From NCBI GenBank assembly GCA_024638545.1, contig JAHEKD010000075.1:1-8657 (forward strand): a DNA stretch of 8,657 nt, read 5' to 3'. Within the stretch, counting starts at the first letter, position 1. Each line of letters opens with the position of its first letter. This DNA comes from Gammaproteobacteria bacterium. Its GTDB lineage: Bacteria; Pseudomonadota; Gammaproteobacteria; Arenicellales; JAHEKD01. A model generated the notes under the pieces. It was not told the DNA's origin and did not search any database. It was given only the letters and a program-made list of their open reading frames with translations. Of this stretch, positions 1-7,159 are shown piece after piece. Both the position numbers and the translations under genes were made by a program.

Positions 1-579
1 GCAGCCTTTAGAGTTCATTATTGACCTGTTCTCCTTGAGCCATTTGATCACATCGTCGGCATTTCGGTCAGGCGGGAAGACCGGATAAAAGACTTTCTTT
101 ATGATCGCGTTCTTACAAACCAGGGTCACGCGCTTGTACAGTTCTGCACTCTCAACCTTAAAGGTAGGCAAGCCGAGCAGTGACTTTAAGCTTAAGTCTT
201 GATCGCTAAGCAGTTCAAAGGGCAGGTGTAAACGTTGTTTTACCTCTCGTTGATAATCGCCGGATTGCGTACTGATTCCAAAGACCCGGGTTTTTAATTT
301 CAAGAATTCAAGATGGTGATCTCGAAATGAACACGACTGGGGTGTGCAGCCACGCGCAGCCGGAATACTATCCCAGCCACTGGGAAGTGGCACATCGGGT
401 CGACCGGTCATGGGGTAGATGTATAAAACTGTGGTGCCGAACAGATTCGATAATTTAACGGGCGTGTTCGCCGTCGATTTAAGTGTTAACGGCGGTAATG
501 CTGACCCGGCAAGATGACGGCATGCCCCGTCATCTTCTGGCACTGGTAGGTCTGCTGGCAGATCAATGTAAGATGGCAT
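1..579 (-). CDS. BCP-like peroxiredoxin (redoxin family), 3' end cut by the window
   Basis: This reading frame is open from an ATG at 579 down to the window edge, giving 193 codons with no stop. The product should be a cytosolic thiol peroxidase that reduces hydrogen peroxide or organic hydroperoxides; no signal peptide is seen. It has a thioredoxin-like core (about residues 28-165) with a strand-rich VLYIYPMTGRP segment at 51-61. The motif RGCTPQSC at 76-83 places Cys78 and Cys83 five residues apart, as in the peroxidatic and resolving cysteines of BCP-type peroxiredoxins. The usual Thr three residues before the peroxidatic Cys is Ala75. FYPVFPPDRNA lies near the C-terminus, so little is probably missing. 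The start is supported by an in-frame stop 12 codons upstream, but no good Shine-Dalgarno sequence is visible. It lies 134 nt downstream of the glutathione peroxidase on the same strand and may share its transcript. Confidence 0.85.
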   Translation of the reverse strand, partial: MPSYIDLPADLPVPEDDGACRHLAGSALPPLTLKSTANTPVKLSNLFGTTVLYIYPMTGRPDVPLPSGWDSIPAARGCTPQSCSFRDHHLEFLKLKTRVFGISTQSGDYQREVKQRLHLPFELLSDQDLSLKSLLGLPTFKVESAELYKRVTLVCKNAIIKKVFYPVFPPDRNADDVIKWLKENRSIMNSKGC

Positions 580-713
580 TGCTTCATTCAATATTCTACG
601 GATTCCAATAACTCTAAACTAATTGAATACCAGTACCAAGTGTTTAATAACCATACAGTACGCCTAACCTTACTCTTCGCAGTTAGTTCCAGGGTATTAC
701 TCATGATTTCTCT

Positions 714-1271
714 CTATCTGGCCAGTTCGGCAATAATTTGTTCGACGAGGCCATTGTCATAAGGCTGCGTGCCCGGGCTGTAGGTGTCAATAAGATTGCC
801 ATCACGGCCAATCAGGTATTTATGAAAATTCCAGGTTGGATAGGTGCCTGCAGCCCGGGCGAGTGCGTGATAGAAAGGATGCGCGTTGTTTTTCTTGACA
901 GTGATCTTTTCAAACATCGGAAATTTGATGCCGTATGTTAATCGGCAAAATGCCTGAATTTCTGACTCAGTTCCGGGTTCCTGGCCAAAAAAATCATTCG
1001 AGGGAAAACCGAGCACGACCAGTCCCTGATGCCCGTATTCATCATATAGTCTCTCAAGGCCTTCATACTGTGGTGTGTTGCCGCATTTGGATGCTGTATT
1101 GACGACCAGGACGACACGCCCTAGATAAGCATCGCAAAGATTAATCTCATCATCTTCAGCCAGCTTTTTGAAGCGGTGATCAAGAAGTTCATTATCGCAG
1201 GCAAGCGTTGAAGCACTGAGCCAGAGCATGCTCAGGATGAGGGTAATGTGGAAAGACTTGGTTTTAATCAT
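714..1271 (-). CDS. Exported glutathione peroxidase-family thiol peroxidase
   Basis: 185 residues. It belongs to the glutathione peroxidase family, which reduces peroxides in the cell envelope or cytosol with thioredoxin or glutathione as donor. Residues 1-24 look like a signal peptide: a KTK start, a hydrophobic core and STLA before Cys25. The signal could be for signal peptidase I or, less well, a lipoprotein, because the lipobox position -3 is Thr. The catalytic motif NTASKCGNTPQYEGL spans 58-72 with peroxidatic Cys63 in place of selenocysteine. Gln97 lies in FFGQEPG and Trp147-Asn148 in TWNFHKYLI, completing the catalytic set. Cys109 in EIQAFC fits the resolving cysteine of thioredoxin-dependent members; the common FPCN cysteine is Ser91. 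Its ATG overlaps the stop of the DUF4149 gene as ATGA, so the two are very likely translationally coupled. Confidence 0.93.
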   Translation of the reverse strand: MIKTKSFHITLILSMLWLSASTLACDNELLDHRFKKLAEDDEINLCDAYLGRVVLVVNTASKCGNTPQYEGLERLYDEYGHQGLVVLGFPSNDFFGQEPGTESEIQAFCRLTYGIKFPMFEKITVKKNNAHPFYHALARAAGTYPTWNFHKYLIGRDGNLIDTYSPGTQPYDNGLVEQIIAELAR

Positions 1272-1729
1272 AACAGGGTGTAATTATTTATATCAGTATT
1301 AAGGCCGCCGGCAATTAAGATGAGTATACCTGTGCCCAGCACAAGAATGACCACTGTCAGCATAACACTAGCCACATGCAGCCGCTTGAATTCTGGTTTG
1401 TTAACATCTGCAGCCGCATTGATTCGGGGAACAAGCCAGATTGAAATAAGCTGCGAAGTAGTCATCACCAATACGGCTGAGAGCAGCCAAAAGTTTACCC
1501 TAGCCCAGTTCGCATCAAATCCAAGCGCGGTCATGCAGACTAGCAAGGTCAACGCGCAGATCAGGCCAAGAGAGTAAAACCGGGGAAAGATTATTCGCAG
1601 AAAGCGGCGCGCCTGTTGACCATCGAGTACTTTGAGAACAGTTGCTGCCACAACCGTTGACTGATACACGATTGTTCCAACCCATATCGCCGTTACCAGA
1701 TTTGCGCAAACTATCCAAAGGCTGCTCAT
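1268..1729 (-). CDS. DUF4149 / TMEM205-like inner-membrane protein
   Basis: 153 residues with four predicted membrane segments at about 5-26, 53-72, 81-105 and 121-141. The pattern WVGTIVYQSTVVAATVLKVLD followed by QQARRFLRIIFPRFY matches the first half of DUF4149/TMEM205-like proteins. The segment FKRLHVASVML before the last helix matches the second half. The molecular function of the family is not established in bacteria. The gene is first in a minus-strand pair: its TGA overlaps the ATG of the glutathione peroxidase by 4 nt, so a role in envelope redox or peroxide stress is inferred from context only. The start at 1729 leaves about 60 nt of AT-rich sequence before the divergent lipocalin gene, enough for a shared promoter region. 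No strong ribosome binding site is seen. Confidence 0.85.
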   Translation of the reverse strand: MSSLWIVCANLVTAIWVGTIVYQSTVVAATVLKVLDGQQARRFLRIIFPRFYSLGLICALTLLVCMTALGFDANWARVNFWLLSAVLVMTTSQLISIWLVPRINAAADVNKPEFKRLHVASVMLTVVILVLGTGILILIAGGLNTDINNYTLL

Positions 1730-1790
1730 ATGATATTTTAATGTGCTAAGTTTATATCAACAAATATACAGGCAAAATAGTCAAATAAAC

Positions 1791-2318
1791 GTGAAGACAG
1801 GCATTAAAGTTTTAAACATCATCATGGTATTCGCCATGCTCACAGGTTGTCTGGGATACCCGGAAAACATTACGCCGGTAGATCAGTTTGAGCTAAAGAA
1901 CTACCTCGGTAAGTGGTACGAGATTGCGCGGCTTGATCACTCCTTTGAACGTGGCCTGACCCGGGTCACAGCAGAATATTCGATGCGTGAAGACGGCGGT
2001 GTGGATGTTATTAACAGGGGCTATGACGTGAAAAAGAATGAATGGAAACAGGCACGCGGCAAAGCCTATTTTGTGCGGGATGAAAACACAGGCTACTTAA
2101 AAGTATCGTTTTTTGGTCCGTTTTATGGCTCATACGTTATTTTTGAACTTGACAGGCAAGGCTACCAGTATGCATTTATCACGGGACCAAATAAGTCTTA
2201 CCTGTGGTTTTTGGCTCGTAAAGCAAGTGTAGATGATGCGTTGTTGCAGCGATTTTATCAAGTTACGCAGGATTTAATGTATGACACTGATGAGATAATA
2301 ATCGTAGGTCATCAATAG
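1791..2318 (+). CDS. blc: Bacterial lipocalin, outer-membrane lipoprotein (Blc type)
   Basis: 175 residues if translated from the GTG at 1791. That start gives a compact lipoprotein signal, MKTGIKVLNIIMVFAMLTGC, with a good lipobox (LTGC) and lipidated Cys20. The frame is open further upstream to a GTG at 1743, but that would add 16 polar residues before the signal and is less likely. The mature part is a lipocalin beta-barrel: the GxW motif GKWYEIARLDHSFERG is at 40-55, and SYLWFLAR at 136-143 matches the conserved late strand. Blc proteins bind fatty acids or lysophospholipids and are thought to help maintain or repair the envelope under stress. The next residue after Cys20 is Leu, which in enterobacterial rules favours transport to the outer membrane. 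The gene diverges from the DUF4149-glutathione peroxidase pair. Confidence 0.92.
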   Translation: MKTGIKVLNIIMVFAMLTGCLGYPENITPVDQFELKNYLGKWYEIARLDHSFERGLTRVTAEYSMREDGGVDVINRGYDVKKNEWKQARGKAYFVRDENTGYLKVSFFGPFYGSYVIFELDRQGYQYAFITGPNKSYLWFLARKASVDDALLQRFYQVTQDLMYDTDEIIIVGHQ

Positions 2319-2522
2319 CCTGATATGTTGAACAATGTATGGTTCGAAAATACCGACAGCGCCTCTTTTTTTATTGGTCAACACCGGCCTGATTCGCCAG
2401 TTTACATTCAGTGACAGTTTAACCGCTGCGTCTTTGAGTTCACTTGGCAAATCCAGCACCGCTGGATGGTTGTTATTCTGATCGGAGACAAAATTCTTTA
2501 TCCGGGTCAGGCTGGTATTCAA
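2274..2522 (-). CDS. Possible small unrecognised protein (82 aa), TTG start
   Basis: This minus-strand frame fills most of the gap between the lipocalin and the thioredoxin-like gene, and overlaps the lipocalin 3' end by 45 nt in the opposite direction. It must begin at the TTG at 2522, because a TAA lies in frame five codons upstream. The Shine-Dalgarno sequence is poor. The translation looks protein-like, with LDLPSELKDAAVKLSLNVNWRIRPVL and then a basic KKRG and IFEPYIVQHIRLL; codon choice resembles that of the neighbours. No family is recognised, and no signal peptide or membrane segment is seen. It could be a real small gene, a decayed remnant of a longer gene that lost its 5' part, or a chance frame. 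The run AAAAAAA inside the KKR codons is the only low-complexity part. Confidence 0.33.
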   Translation of the reverse strand: MNTSLTRIKNFVSDQNNNHPAVLDLPSELKDAAVKLSLNVNWRIRPVLTNKKRGAVGIFEPYIVQHIRLLMTYDYYLISVIH

Positions 2523-2535
2523 ACTTCGACAGATT

Positions 2536-2541
2536 TATACT
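2536..2541 (+). promoter_or_regulatory. Possible -10 element for the double-thioredoxin gene
   Basis: TATACT lies 48 nt before the ATG at 2590 and matches five of six bases of the sigma70 -10 consensus. No convincing -35 is present 16-18 nt upstream, so this is weak. Confidence 0.25.
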
Positions 2542-2589
2542 TTAGCAGGCACTAATTTAACAGCAACCGTCGCCGCCGGAGTTAGAACA

Positions 2590-3609
2590 ATGCACAGACA
2601 AAAACTTTTTCGCCCCCTTTTCTGCTTGCTGATAATTACACCGGTACTGATATTGAACATATCGGCTGCGGAACGCGGCACTATTACAGGAGGGGTTACG
2701 CATCACGCGCCGGAGTGGTTTAAAGACAGTTTTCTTGAAATCAGCGATGATGTCGATGAAGCGGCGCAGCACAATAAACACGTTATGCTTTTTTTTCAAC
2801 TTAACGATTGTCCCTATTGTGATCGAATGCTGACAGAGTGTTTTGAAGAAGAATCCATGAAAGGCCTGATTCAGGAGAGCTTCGATGTGATTGCGATTAA
2901 TATCAAAGGCGACCGCGACATCGCGTTTAACGATGAACTGTCAATGACGGAAAAACAGCTCTCAGAAGAACTCAATATCCGCGCGACGCCGAGTATTATA
3001 TTTGTTGATAAAAGCAATAATCTGGTGGCGCGCGTGAACGGCTATCGCTCACCGGAACGATTCAGACATGTTCTCGATTATGTCAGTTCCAGTGCTTATA
3101 CAAAGCTTTCACTGGCAGATTATCTCGAGGTGAACCTGAAGGCGGTGGTTTACAGATTGCGTGCGCATGAACTGTTCAGTAATGTGAACGACCTGTCCTC
3201 GGTTAAAGGCCCGCTCGCCGTTATTTTTGAGGACTCTGCTTGTTATGATTGTGACGAATTTCACGACAAACTTCTGACCAGGGACGATGTTTTAACTGAG
3301 CTGAAACGATTTACAACGGTGCGTCTGGATGCCGCATCTGAAGATGAGATCATCGATACCCACGGCAACTTAACGCGTGTAAGAGACTGGGTCAGGTCAC
3401 TGAATCTGAATTATCGTCCTGGTGTGGTACTGTTCGATCAGGGCTTGGAAATCAGCCGAATTGAAAGCCTGTTGTACAGCTATCATTTTAAGGAGAATCT
3501 GCGCTATGTTGGCGGTGGATTTCACAAGCAGCAGGATTATGAGAGCTATTCACAGGCTCGAAGAGAGGAACTGCTGGCGGCTGGCATTGATATCAACCTC
3601 AGTGAATAA
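2590..3609 (+). CDS. Periplasmic protein with two thioredoxin folds (CPYC and CYDC)
   Basis: 339 residues. The start has a good GGAG at 2578-2581, 8 nt before the ATG. Residues 1-27 form a signal peptide ending in NISAA, so the product should be periplasmic. The first thioredoxin-like domain (about 40-165) has the redox pair CPYC at 74-77, an extra Cys84, and a cis-proline segment RATPSIIF at 130-137. The second (about 175-300) has CYDC at 217-220 and a likely matching proline at 276 in YRPGVVLFD. The C-terminal stretch YHFKENLRYVGGGF is followed by a charged tail. Such SoxW/DsbD-gamma-like proteins pass electrons between periplasmic thiols. Two active sites in one chain suggest internal relay or two clients; that is inference. 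Its likely role beside a peroxidase cluster is thiol repair. No terminator is evident after the stop. Confidence 0.85.
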   Translation: MHRQKLFRPLFCLLIITPVLILNISAAERGTITGGVTHHAPEWFKDSFLEISDDVDEAAQHNKHVMLFFQLNDCPYCDRMLTECFEEESMKGLIQESFDVIAINIKGDRDIAFNDELSMTEKQLSEELNIRATPSIIFVDKSNNLVARVNGYRSPERFRHVLDYVSSSAYTKLSLADYLEVNLKAVVYRLRAHELFSNVNDLSSVKGPLAVIFEDSACYDCDEFHDKLLTRDDVLTELKRFTTVRLDAASEDEIIDTHGNLTRVRDWVRSLNLNYRPGVVLFDQGLEISRIESLLYSYHFKENLRYVGGGFHKQQDYESYSQARREELLAAGIDINLSE

Positions 3610-3800
3610 AAGATCGTATCTGCGCTATAACTCGTCGGCGAAACCATCTTTCACCCGATTACAGTCCATGCCCGTTTTACGGCCCACTGGGGCTGCTGGA
3701 CTATTACCAGCCTGTGAGTTTGCGAGACGTGTATATTTCCTTATCGACACAGGCAAAACCGGCTAAAGGTTAGCTAACCCATGAATCAGTGATTGGACTT
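3610..3800. other. Intergenic stretch between thioredoxin-like gene and methyltransferase
   Basis: No gene is supported here. It contains a GC-rich hairpin (stem about 6 bp around GCCC-ACTG-GGGC near 3684-3699) without a following T-run, and a perfect 12-bp palindrome GGTTAGCTAACC at 3768-3779, 21 nt before the methyltransferase ATG. The promoter for the downstream operon presumably lies here, but no clear -35/-10 pair was found. Confidence 0.5.
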
Positions 3801-4439
3801 ATGAGTAAAAAATCACCGTCTTCAGACGATTTTCTGAAACAGGCTTATGCGATGAAAGATGATCAAAGCAAGCTTGAGTTCTACAAAAAGTGGGCAGATG
3901 AGTACGATGACCAGATGCAGGATAATCTGGGTTACAGGTCACCTCAAATCCTGAGTAGAGTACTGGTCTCATACCTGGACAATAAATTTGTTCCGCTGCT
4001 GGATGTTGGTTGCGGAACAGGTCTGACCGCGCACTGTTTGACAGTACTGGGATGCACTTTAATTGACGGTATTGATTATTCACAGCAGATGATTGCGGTT
4101 GCAAGATCAAAAGAAATTTACAACAAATTACTGATGGCTGATCTGAACAAACCAATTGACATTCCGGATAATCAATATGGTGCACTGATCTGCACCGGAA
4201 CATTTACCCACGGCCATGTCGGGCCACAACCGATTACAGAACTGATTAGAATTACCAAACCGAACGGTTTTCTGGCCTGCACAGTGCACCGGGACTTATG
4301 GAAAAGCGCAGGCTTTGAGCAGACGTTCGGGACGTTAGAATCCAGCGGACGTCTGAAAAAGCTGTATTTAAAAAAAAATGTCTTTTTCAAAGATGGCGAG
4401 CGCGAAGGCTGGTTCTGCGTTTACCAAAAAATAGTTTAA
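3801..4439 (+). CDS. METTL27-like class I SAM-dependent methyltransferase
   Basis: 212 residues from the ATG at 3801; an in-frame GTG at 3789 would add four residues and is less likely. The N-terminal part DQSKLEFYKKWADEYDDQM followed by LGYRSP (about 21-48) is typical of the METTL27/WBSCR27-like group. Motif I, LLDVGCGTG, is at 66-74 and forms the SAM-binding loop. The acidic residue after the second strand is Asp92 in GIDYS, Asp114 in MADLN contacts the adenine side in related enzymes, and FTHGHV lies at 135-140. The substrate is unknown; small molecules or proteins are both possible. The gene ends 12 nt before rsmG and so is probably the first gene of the rsmG-parA-parB operon, in the place usually held by mnmG. 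A run of nine A at 4370-4378 near the 3' end is a possible slippage site. Confidence 0.85.
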   Translation: MSKKSPSSDDFLKQAYAMKDDQSKLEFYKKWADEYDDQMQDNLGYRSPQILSRVLVSYLDNKFVPLLDVGCGTGLTAHCLTVLGCTLIDGIDYSQQMIAVARSKEIYNKLLMADLNKPIDIPDNQYGALICTGTFTHGHVGPQPITELIRITKPNGFLACTVHRDLWKSAGFEQTFGTLESSGRLKKLYLKKNVFFKDGEREGWFCVYQKIV

Positions 4440-4451
4440 CCGACGATTATC

Positions 4452-5072
4452 ATGGCGTTGTCTGAATCACTGGATGAGGCCGGTTACAGGTTTGATCAGG
4501 TTCAGAAAAAATGCTTCGAAGCGTACTTTATGCAGTTATATCGATGGAATAAGCGGATTAATCTGACCTCAGTCGATGAGGAAAACTACATCACCCATCA
4601 CCTACTCGACAGTTTGTCAGTATTAGAGGACCTGCATGGCGAGACTATTCTGGATATGGGAACAGGGGCCGGTCTTCCAGGCGTTGTGCTCGCAATTGCA
4701 CAACCCGAAAAACAGTTCACGTTGCTGGATGCACGAAAAAAGAAGATCATGTTTGTGAATGCCGTAAAAACGGCACTCTCATTAAACAATATCAATGCGG
4801 TGCACTGCCGTGTTGAAGATCACCGGACCTCGCTGAAATACAGCACGGTCGTCACTCGTGCATTTGCCCGGATTGATAAGATTTTTCATCTCGCACAGCC
4901 GCATTTGGAACCACATGGCCGGATTATAGCCATGAAAGGCCGCTTGTCAGCCCAGGAAATGAATCAGTTAGGTCACATTGGACTTCACTATGAGGTAAAA
5001 TCAGTCGAAGTTTTTGGGCTTGACGCCCATCGAAATGTTGTAACTATTTACAAAGACCGATTACAAATCTAG
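4452..5072 (+). CDS. rsmG: 16S rRNA (guanine527-N7)-methyltransferase RsmG
   Basis: 206 residues, the normal length for the family (about 207 in Escherichia coli). It methylates N7 of G527 in 16S rRNA using SAM; loss of the enzyme gives low-level streptomycin resistance in several bacteria. Family marks in order are WNKRINLTS at 32-40, HHLLDSL at 49-55, the SAM loop DMGTGAGLPG at 68-77, LLDARKKK at 91-98, VTRAF at 134-138, MKG at 161-163 and RNVVTIYK at 194-201. It is followed after only 5 nt by parA, the classic arrangement. Unusually, mnmG is not the upstream neighbour; a METTL27-like methyltransferase is. The Shine-Dalgarno sequence is weak, so translation may depend on coupling to the preceding gene. 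Confidence 0.97.
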   Translation: MALSESLDEAGYRFDQVQKKCFEAYFMQLYRWNKRINLTSVDEENYITHHLLDSLSVLEDLHGETILDMGTGAGLPGVVLAIAQPEKQFTLLDARKKKIMFVNAVKTALSLNNINAVHCRVEDHRTSLKYSTVVTRAFARIDKIFHLAQPHLEPHGRIIAMKGRLSAQEMNQLGHIGLHYEVKSVEVFGLDAHRNVVTIYKDRLQI

Positions 5073-5077
5073 AGCCG

Positions 5078-6202
5078 ATGGCGAAAATAATAGCAGTCAC
5101 AAATCAAAAGGGCGGGGTGGGCAAAACCACCACTTGCATTAACCTGTGTGCAGCACTGGTTAATATAAGCCGAAGTGTCATGTTGATTGATCTGGATCCT
5201 CAAGGCAACGCAACAGTAGGCTGCGGTGTGATGAAAAGCGAATTCAGCGCTGGTACCTACGATGTCTTGCTCGGTGATGCCGACATTAATGATGCAATAA
5301 TAAAAACCCAAACCGGGATTGATCTACTTGCTGCCAATGATGATCTGGCAGGTGCGCAAATTGAATTACTCGAATTGCCAGATCGAGAGGTCAGGTTAAA
5401 ACGCGCCCTGCTGGCCTGTGACGACGATTATGACTATATATTTATCGATTGTCCGCCATCTTTGAATATTTTAACGATCAACGCCATGACTGCCGCAAAA
5501 TCAATATTAATTCCTATCCAGTGTGAATATTATGCGCTTGAAGGTGTCAGCGCACTTATCAGCACGATTGATAAAATTAAATATTCACTTAATCCAGGAC
5601 TGAAAATCGAAGGCTTGCTCAGAACCATGTACGACGGGCGTAACAGCCTGACGCTTGAAGTATCAGAACAGCTGGTCACGCACTTCCTGGGCAAAGTCTA
5701 CAACACAGTTATACCCCGTAATGTCAGGGTTGCTGAAGCGCCAGGATACGGAGTTTCAGTCATCGACTATGACAAAACCTCAAAGGGAGCTACAGCTTAT
5801 CTGAACCTTGCCGGTGAGTTTTTAATGAAACAACATCTGGTCGATGATGACGATAACATGGACGATGATGACGAAAATTACACCACTCACCGATTGGGAC
5901 CTGATGCCACCCAAGCAAATGAAATCCGGCAGCCTGAAGAAATTCAGACACTGGAAACGCAGCTGATGAATCGACATGCTGATGACAAACCTGTGGTTAG
6001 TTCTGAGAACGCCCAGGCTGGATCAGTCAATCAAACACCATCCAACCGGCCACCAGACGCACAAACTGAGAGCAACGCAAACCACTCCCGGCGTGAGCTG
6101 GCGAATCCCTCGAAAGAAGAAAAACAACAACCCGGTGTGGATTCCAATCAGGAAGAATCACAGCAGCAAGACGATAACCAACCGACGACTTCATCATCAT
6201 GA
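5078..6202 (+). CDS. parA: Chromosome partitioning ATPase ParA (Soj) with long acidic tail
   Basis: 374 residues against about 255-265 for ordinary chromosomal ParA. The ATPase part is complete: the deviant Walker A KGGVGKTT is at 11-18 with signature Lys11, the A' motif LIDLDPQGNAT at 36-46, Walker B YIFIDCPPS at 120-128, and MYDGRNSLTLEVSEQL at 184-199. ATP-bound ParA dimers coat the nucleoid and move ParB-parS complexes. From residue 255 onward the protein continues with DDDDNMDDDDE (256-266) and then about 108 hydrophilic residues rich in Q, N, S, D, E and P, with no aromatic after Tyr268. This tail is probably disordered. It is in frame with the conserved domain, and its stop overlaps the parB start as ATGA, so it is part of the native gene and not an assembly error. 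The tail's role is unknown. Confidence 0.96.
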   Translation: MAKIIAVTNQKGGVGKTTTCINLCAALVNISRSVMLIDLDPQGNATVGCGVMKSEFSAGTYDVLLGDADINDAIIKTQTGIDLLAANDDLAGAQIELLELPDREVRLKRALLACDDDYDYIFIDCPPSLNILTINAMTAAKSILIPIQCEYYALEGVSALISTIDKIKYSLNPGLKIEGLLRTMYDGRNSLTLEVSEQLVTHFLGKVYNTVIPRNVRVAEAPGYGVSVIDYDKTSKGATAYLNLAGEFLMKQHLVDDDDNMDDDDENYTTHRLGPDATQANEIRQPEEIQTLETQLMNRHADDKPVVSSENAQAGSVNQTPSNRPPDAQTESNANHSRRELANPSKEEKQQPGVDSNQEESQQQDDNQPTTSSS

Positions 6203-7122
6203 ATGCAAAAAAGAACCGTTTAGGCCGCGGACTTGACGCCTTGTTGGGTGACGTAAAAAAACACAGCCCTGCCGAAGTCAAGGATAGTGCTGACATCCAA
6301 CCCGTATCGAGTGATAACAGCGCTGAGGCCGGACGTCCCGTAGATAAATCGCCCTACAGGGAAGTACCTGTCGATCTTTTGGATACCGGAGATTTTCAAC
6401 CCCGAACTCATATGGATGATGACGCTCTCGACAATCTGGCGCGTTCTATCAAGGCTCAGGGCTTAATACAGCCTATTTTAGTCAGGGCGACTGATGGCGG
6501 TCGTTATGAAATTCTGGCGGGTCATCGACGCTGGCGGGCCGCTCAGCGAGCGGGGCTTGATCGCATTCCTGCCGTGGTTAAGGACGTTTCCGATGAGGCC
6601 GCTTTAGCCGTGGCGCTGATCGAAAACATACAGCGAGAAGATTTAAATCCTATCGAAGAAGCACTCGGCCTGAAACGCCTGATGGATGAGTTCGGATTAA
6701 CCCATCAACAGGTCGCATTGAGTATTGGTCGTTCGCGAACTGCCGTCACGAACCTGCTCAGGCTGCTCAGCCTGAACCCCAAGGTTCGTGATTATGTGGA
6801 AAACGGAGAACTTGACATGGGCCATGCAAGAGCACTGTTGTCGCTGACGGACAGCCAGCAGATAAGCATTGCTAAATTGGTCGTTAATCGAACTTTGAGT
6901 GTTCGAGAGACTGAAAAAAAGGTAAGACAACTTCAGAACGGCACACCCAGAAGCAGGATCGCACATTTGGCCAAGGATTCAGATTTGTTACGCCTGGAGA
7001 GCGAACTTTCTGACAAGCTTGCGGCAAGGGTCAGTATTATGCAGGGCCGTAAGAAAGGTAAGCTGGTAATCGAATATCACAGCCTTGACGAATTGGACGG
7101 TATTTTGAAGCGGATTAAATAG
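6199..7122 (+). CDS. parB: Chromosome partitioning protein ParB (Spo0J)
   Basis: 307 residues, typical length. ParB is a CTP-dependent clamp that loads at parS, spreads along DNA and stimulates ParA ATPase. The ParA-activating N-terminal peptide RLGRGLDALLG is at 7-17, followed by a variable linker to about 52. The CTP-binding N-domain contains QPRTHMDDD at 67-75 and GHRRWRAAQ at 108-116. ENIQREDLNPIEEA at 142-155 is a family hallmark. The parS-binding helix-turn-helix lies around LTHQQVALSIGRSRTAVTNLL at 167-187, with GHARALL at 208-214. The C-terminal dimerisation domain ends GKLVIEYHSLDELDGILKRIK. The ATG overlaps the parA stop by 4 nt, so translation is coupled. No good parS match (TGTTTCACGTGAAACA) was seen in this window. 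Confidence 0.97.
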   Translation: MNAKKNRLGRGLDALLGDVKKHSPAEVKDSADIQPVSSDNSAEAGRPVDKSPYREVPVDLLDTGDFQPRTHMDDDALDNLARSIKAQGLIQPILVRATDGGRYEILAGHRRWRAAQRAGLDRIPAVVKDVSDEAALAVALIENIQREDLNPIEEALGLKRLMDEFGLTHQQVALSIGRSRTAVTNLLRLLSLNPKVRDYVENGELDMGHARALLSLTDSQQISIAKLVVNRTLSVRETEKKVRQLQNGTPRSRIAHLAKDSDLLRLESELSDKLAARVSIMQGRKKGKLVIEYHSLDELDGILKRIK

Positions 7123-7159
7123 GAGTGTCTTGAAGAATAATATTTCAGGTTAAGCAAAA

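Noticed and set aside
738..941. Plus-strand frame antisense to the glutathione peroxidase
   Set aside because: It is a shadow of a clearly conserved minus-strand gene.
3684..3699. GC-rich hairpin after the double-thioredoxin gene as a terminator
   Set aside because: The stem is about 6 bp with a wobble pair, and no T-run follows, so an intrinsic terminator is not supported.
4370..4378. Run of nine A in the methyltransferase gene as a programmed frameshift
   Set aside because: The frame continues normally to a stop just before rsmG with expected C-terminal sequence; no stimulatory structure or overlapping frame was seen.
4712..4727. Possible parS-like site around TTCACGT in rsmG
   Set aside because: Only the left half resembles TGTTTCACGTGAAACA; the right half does not pair, and rsmG is coding here.
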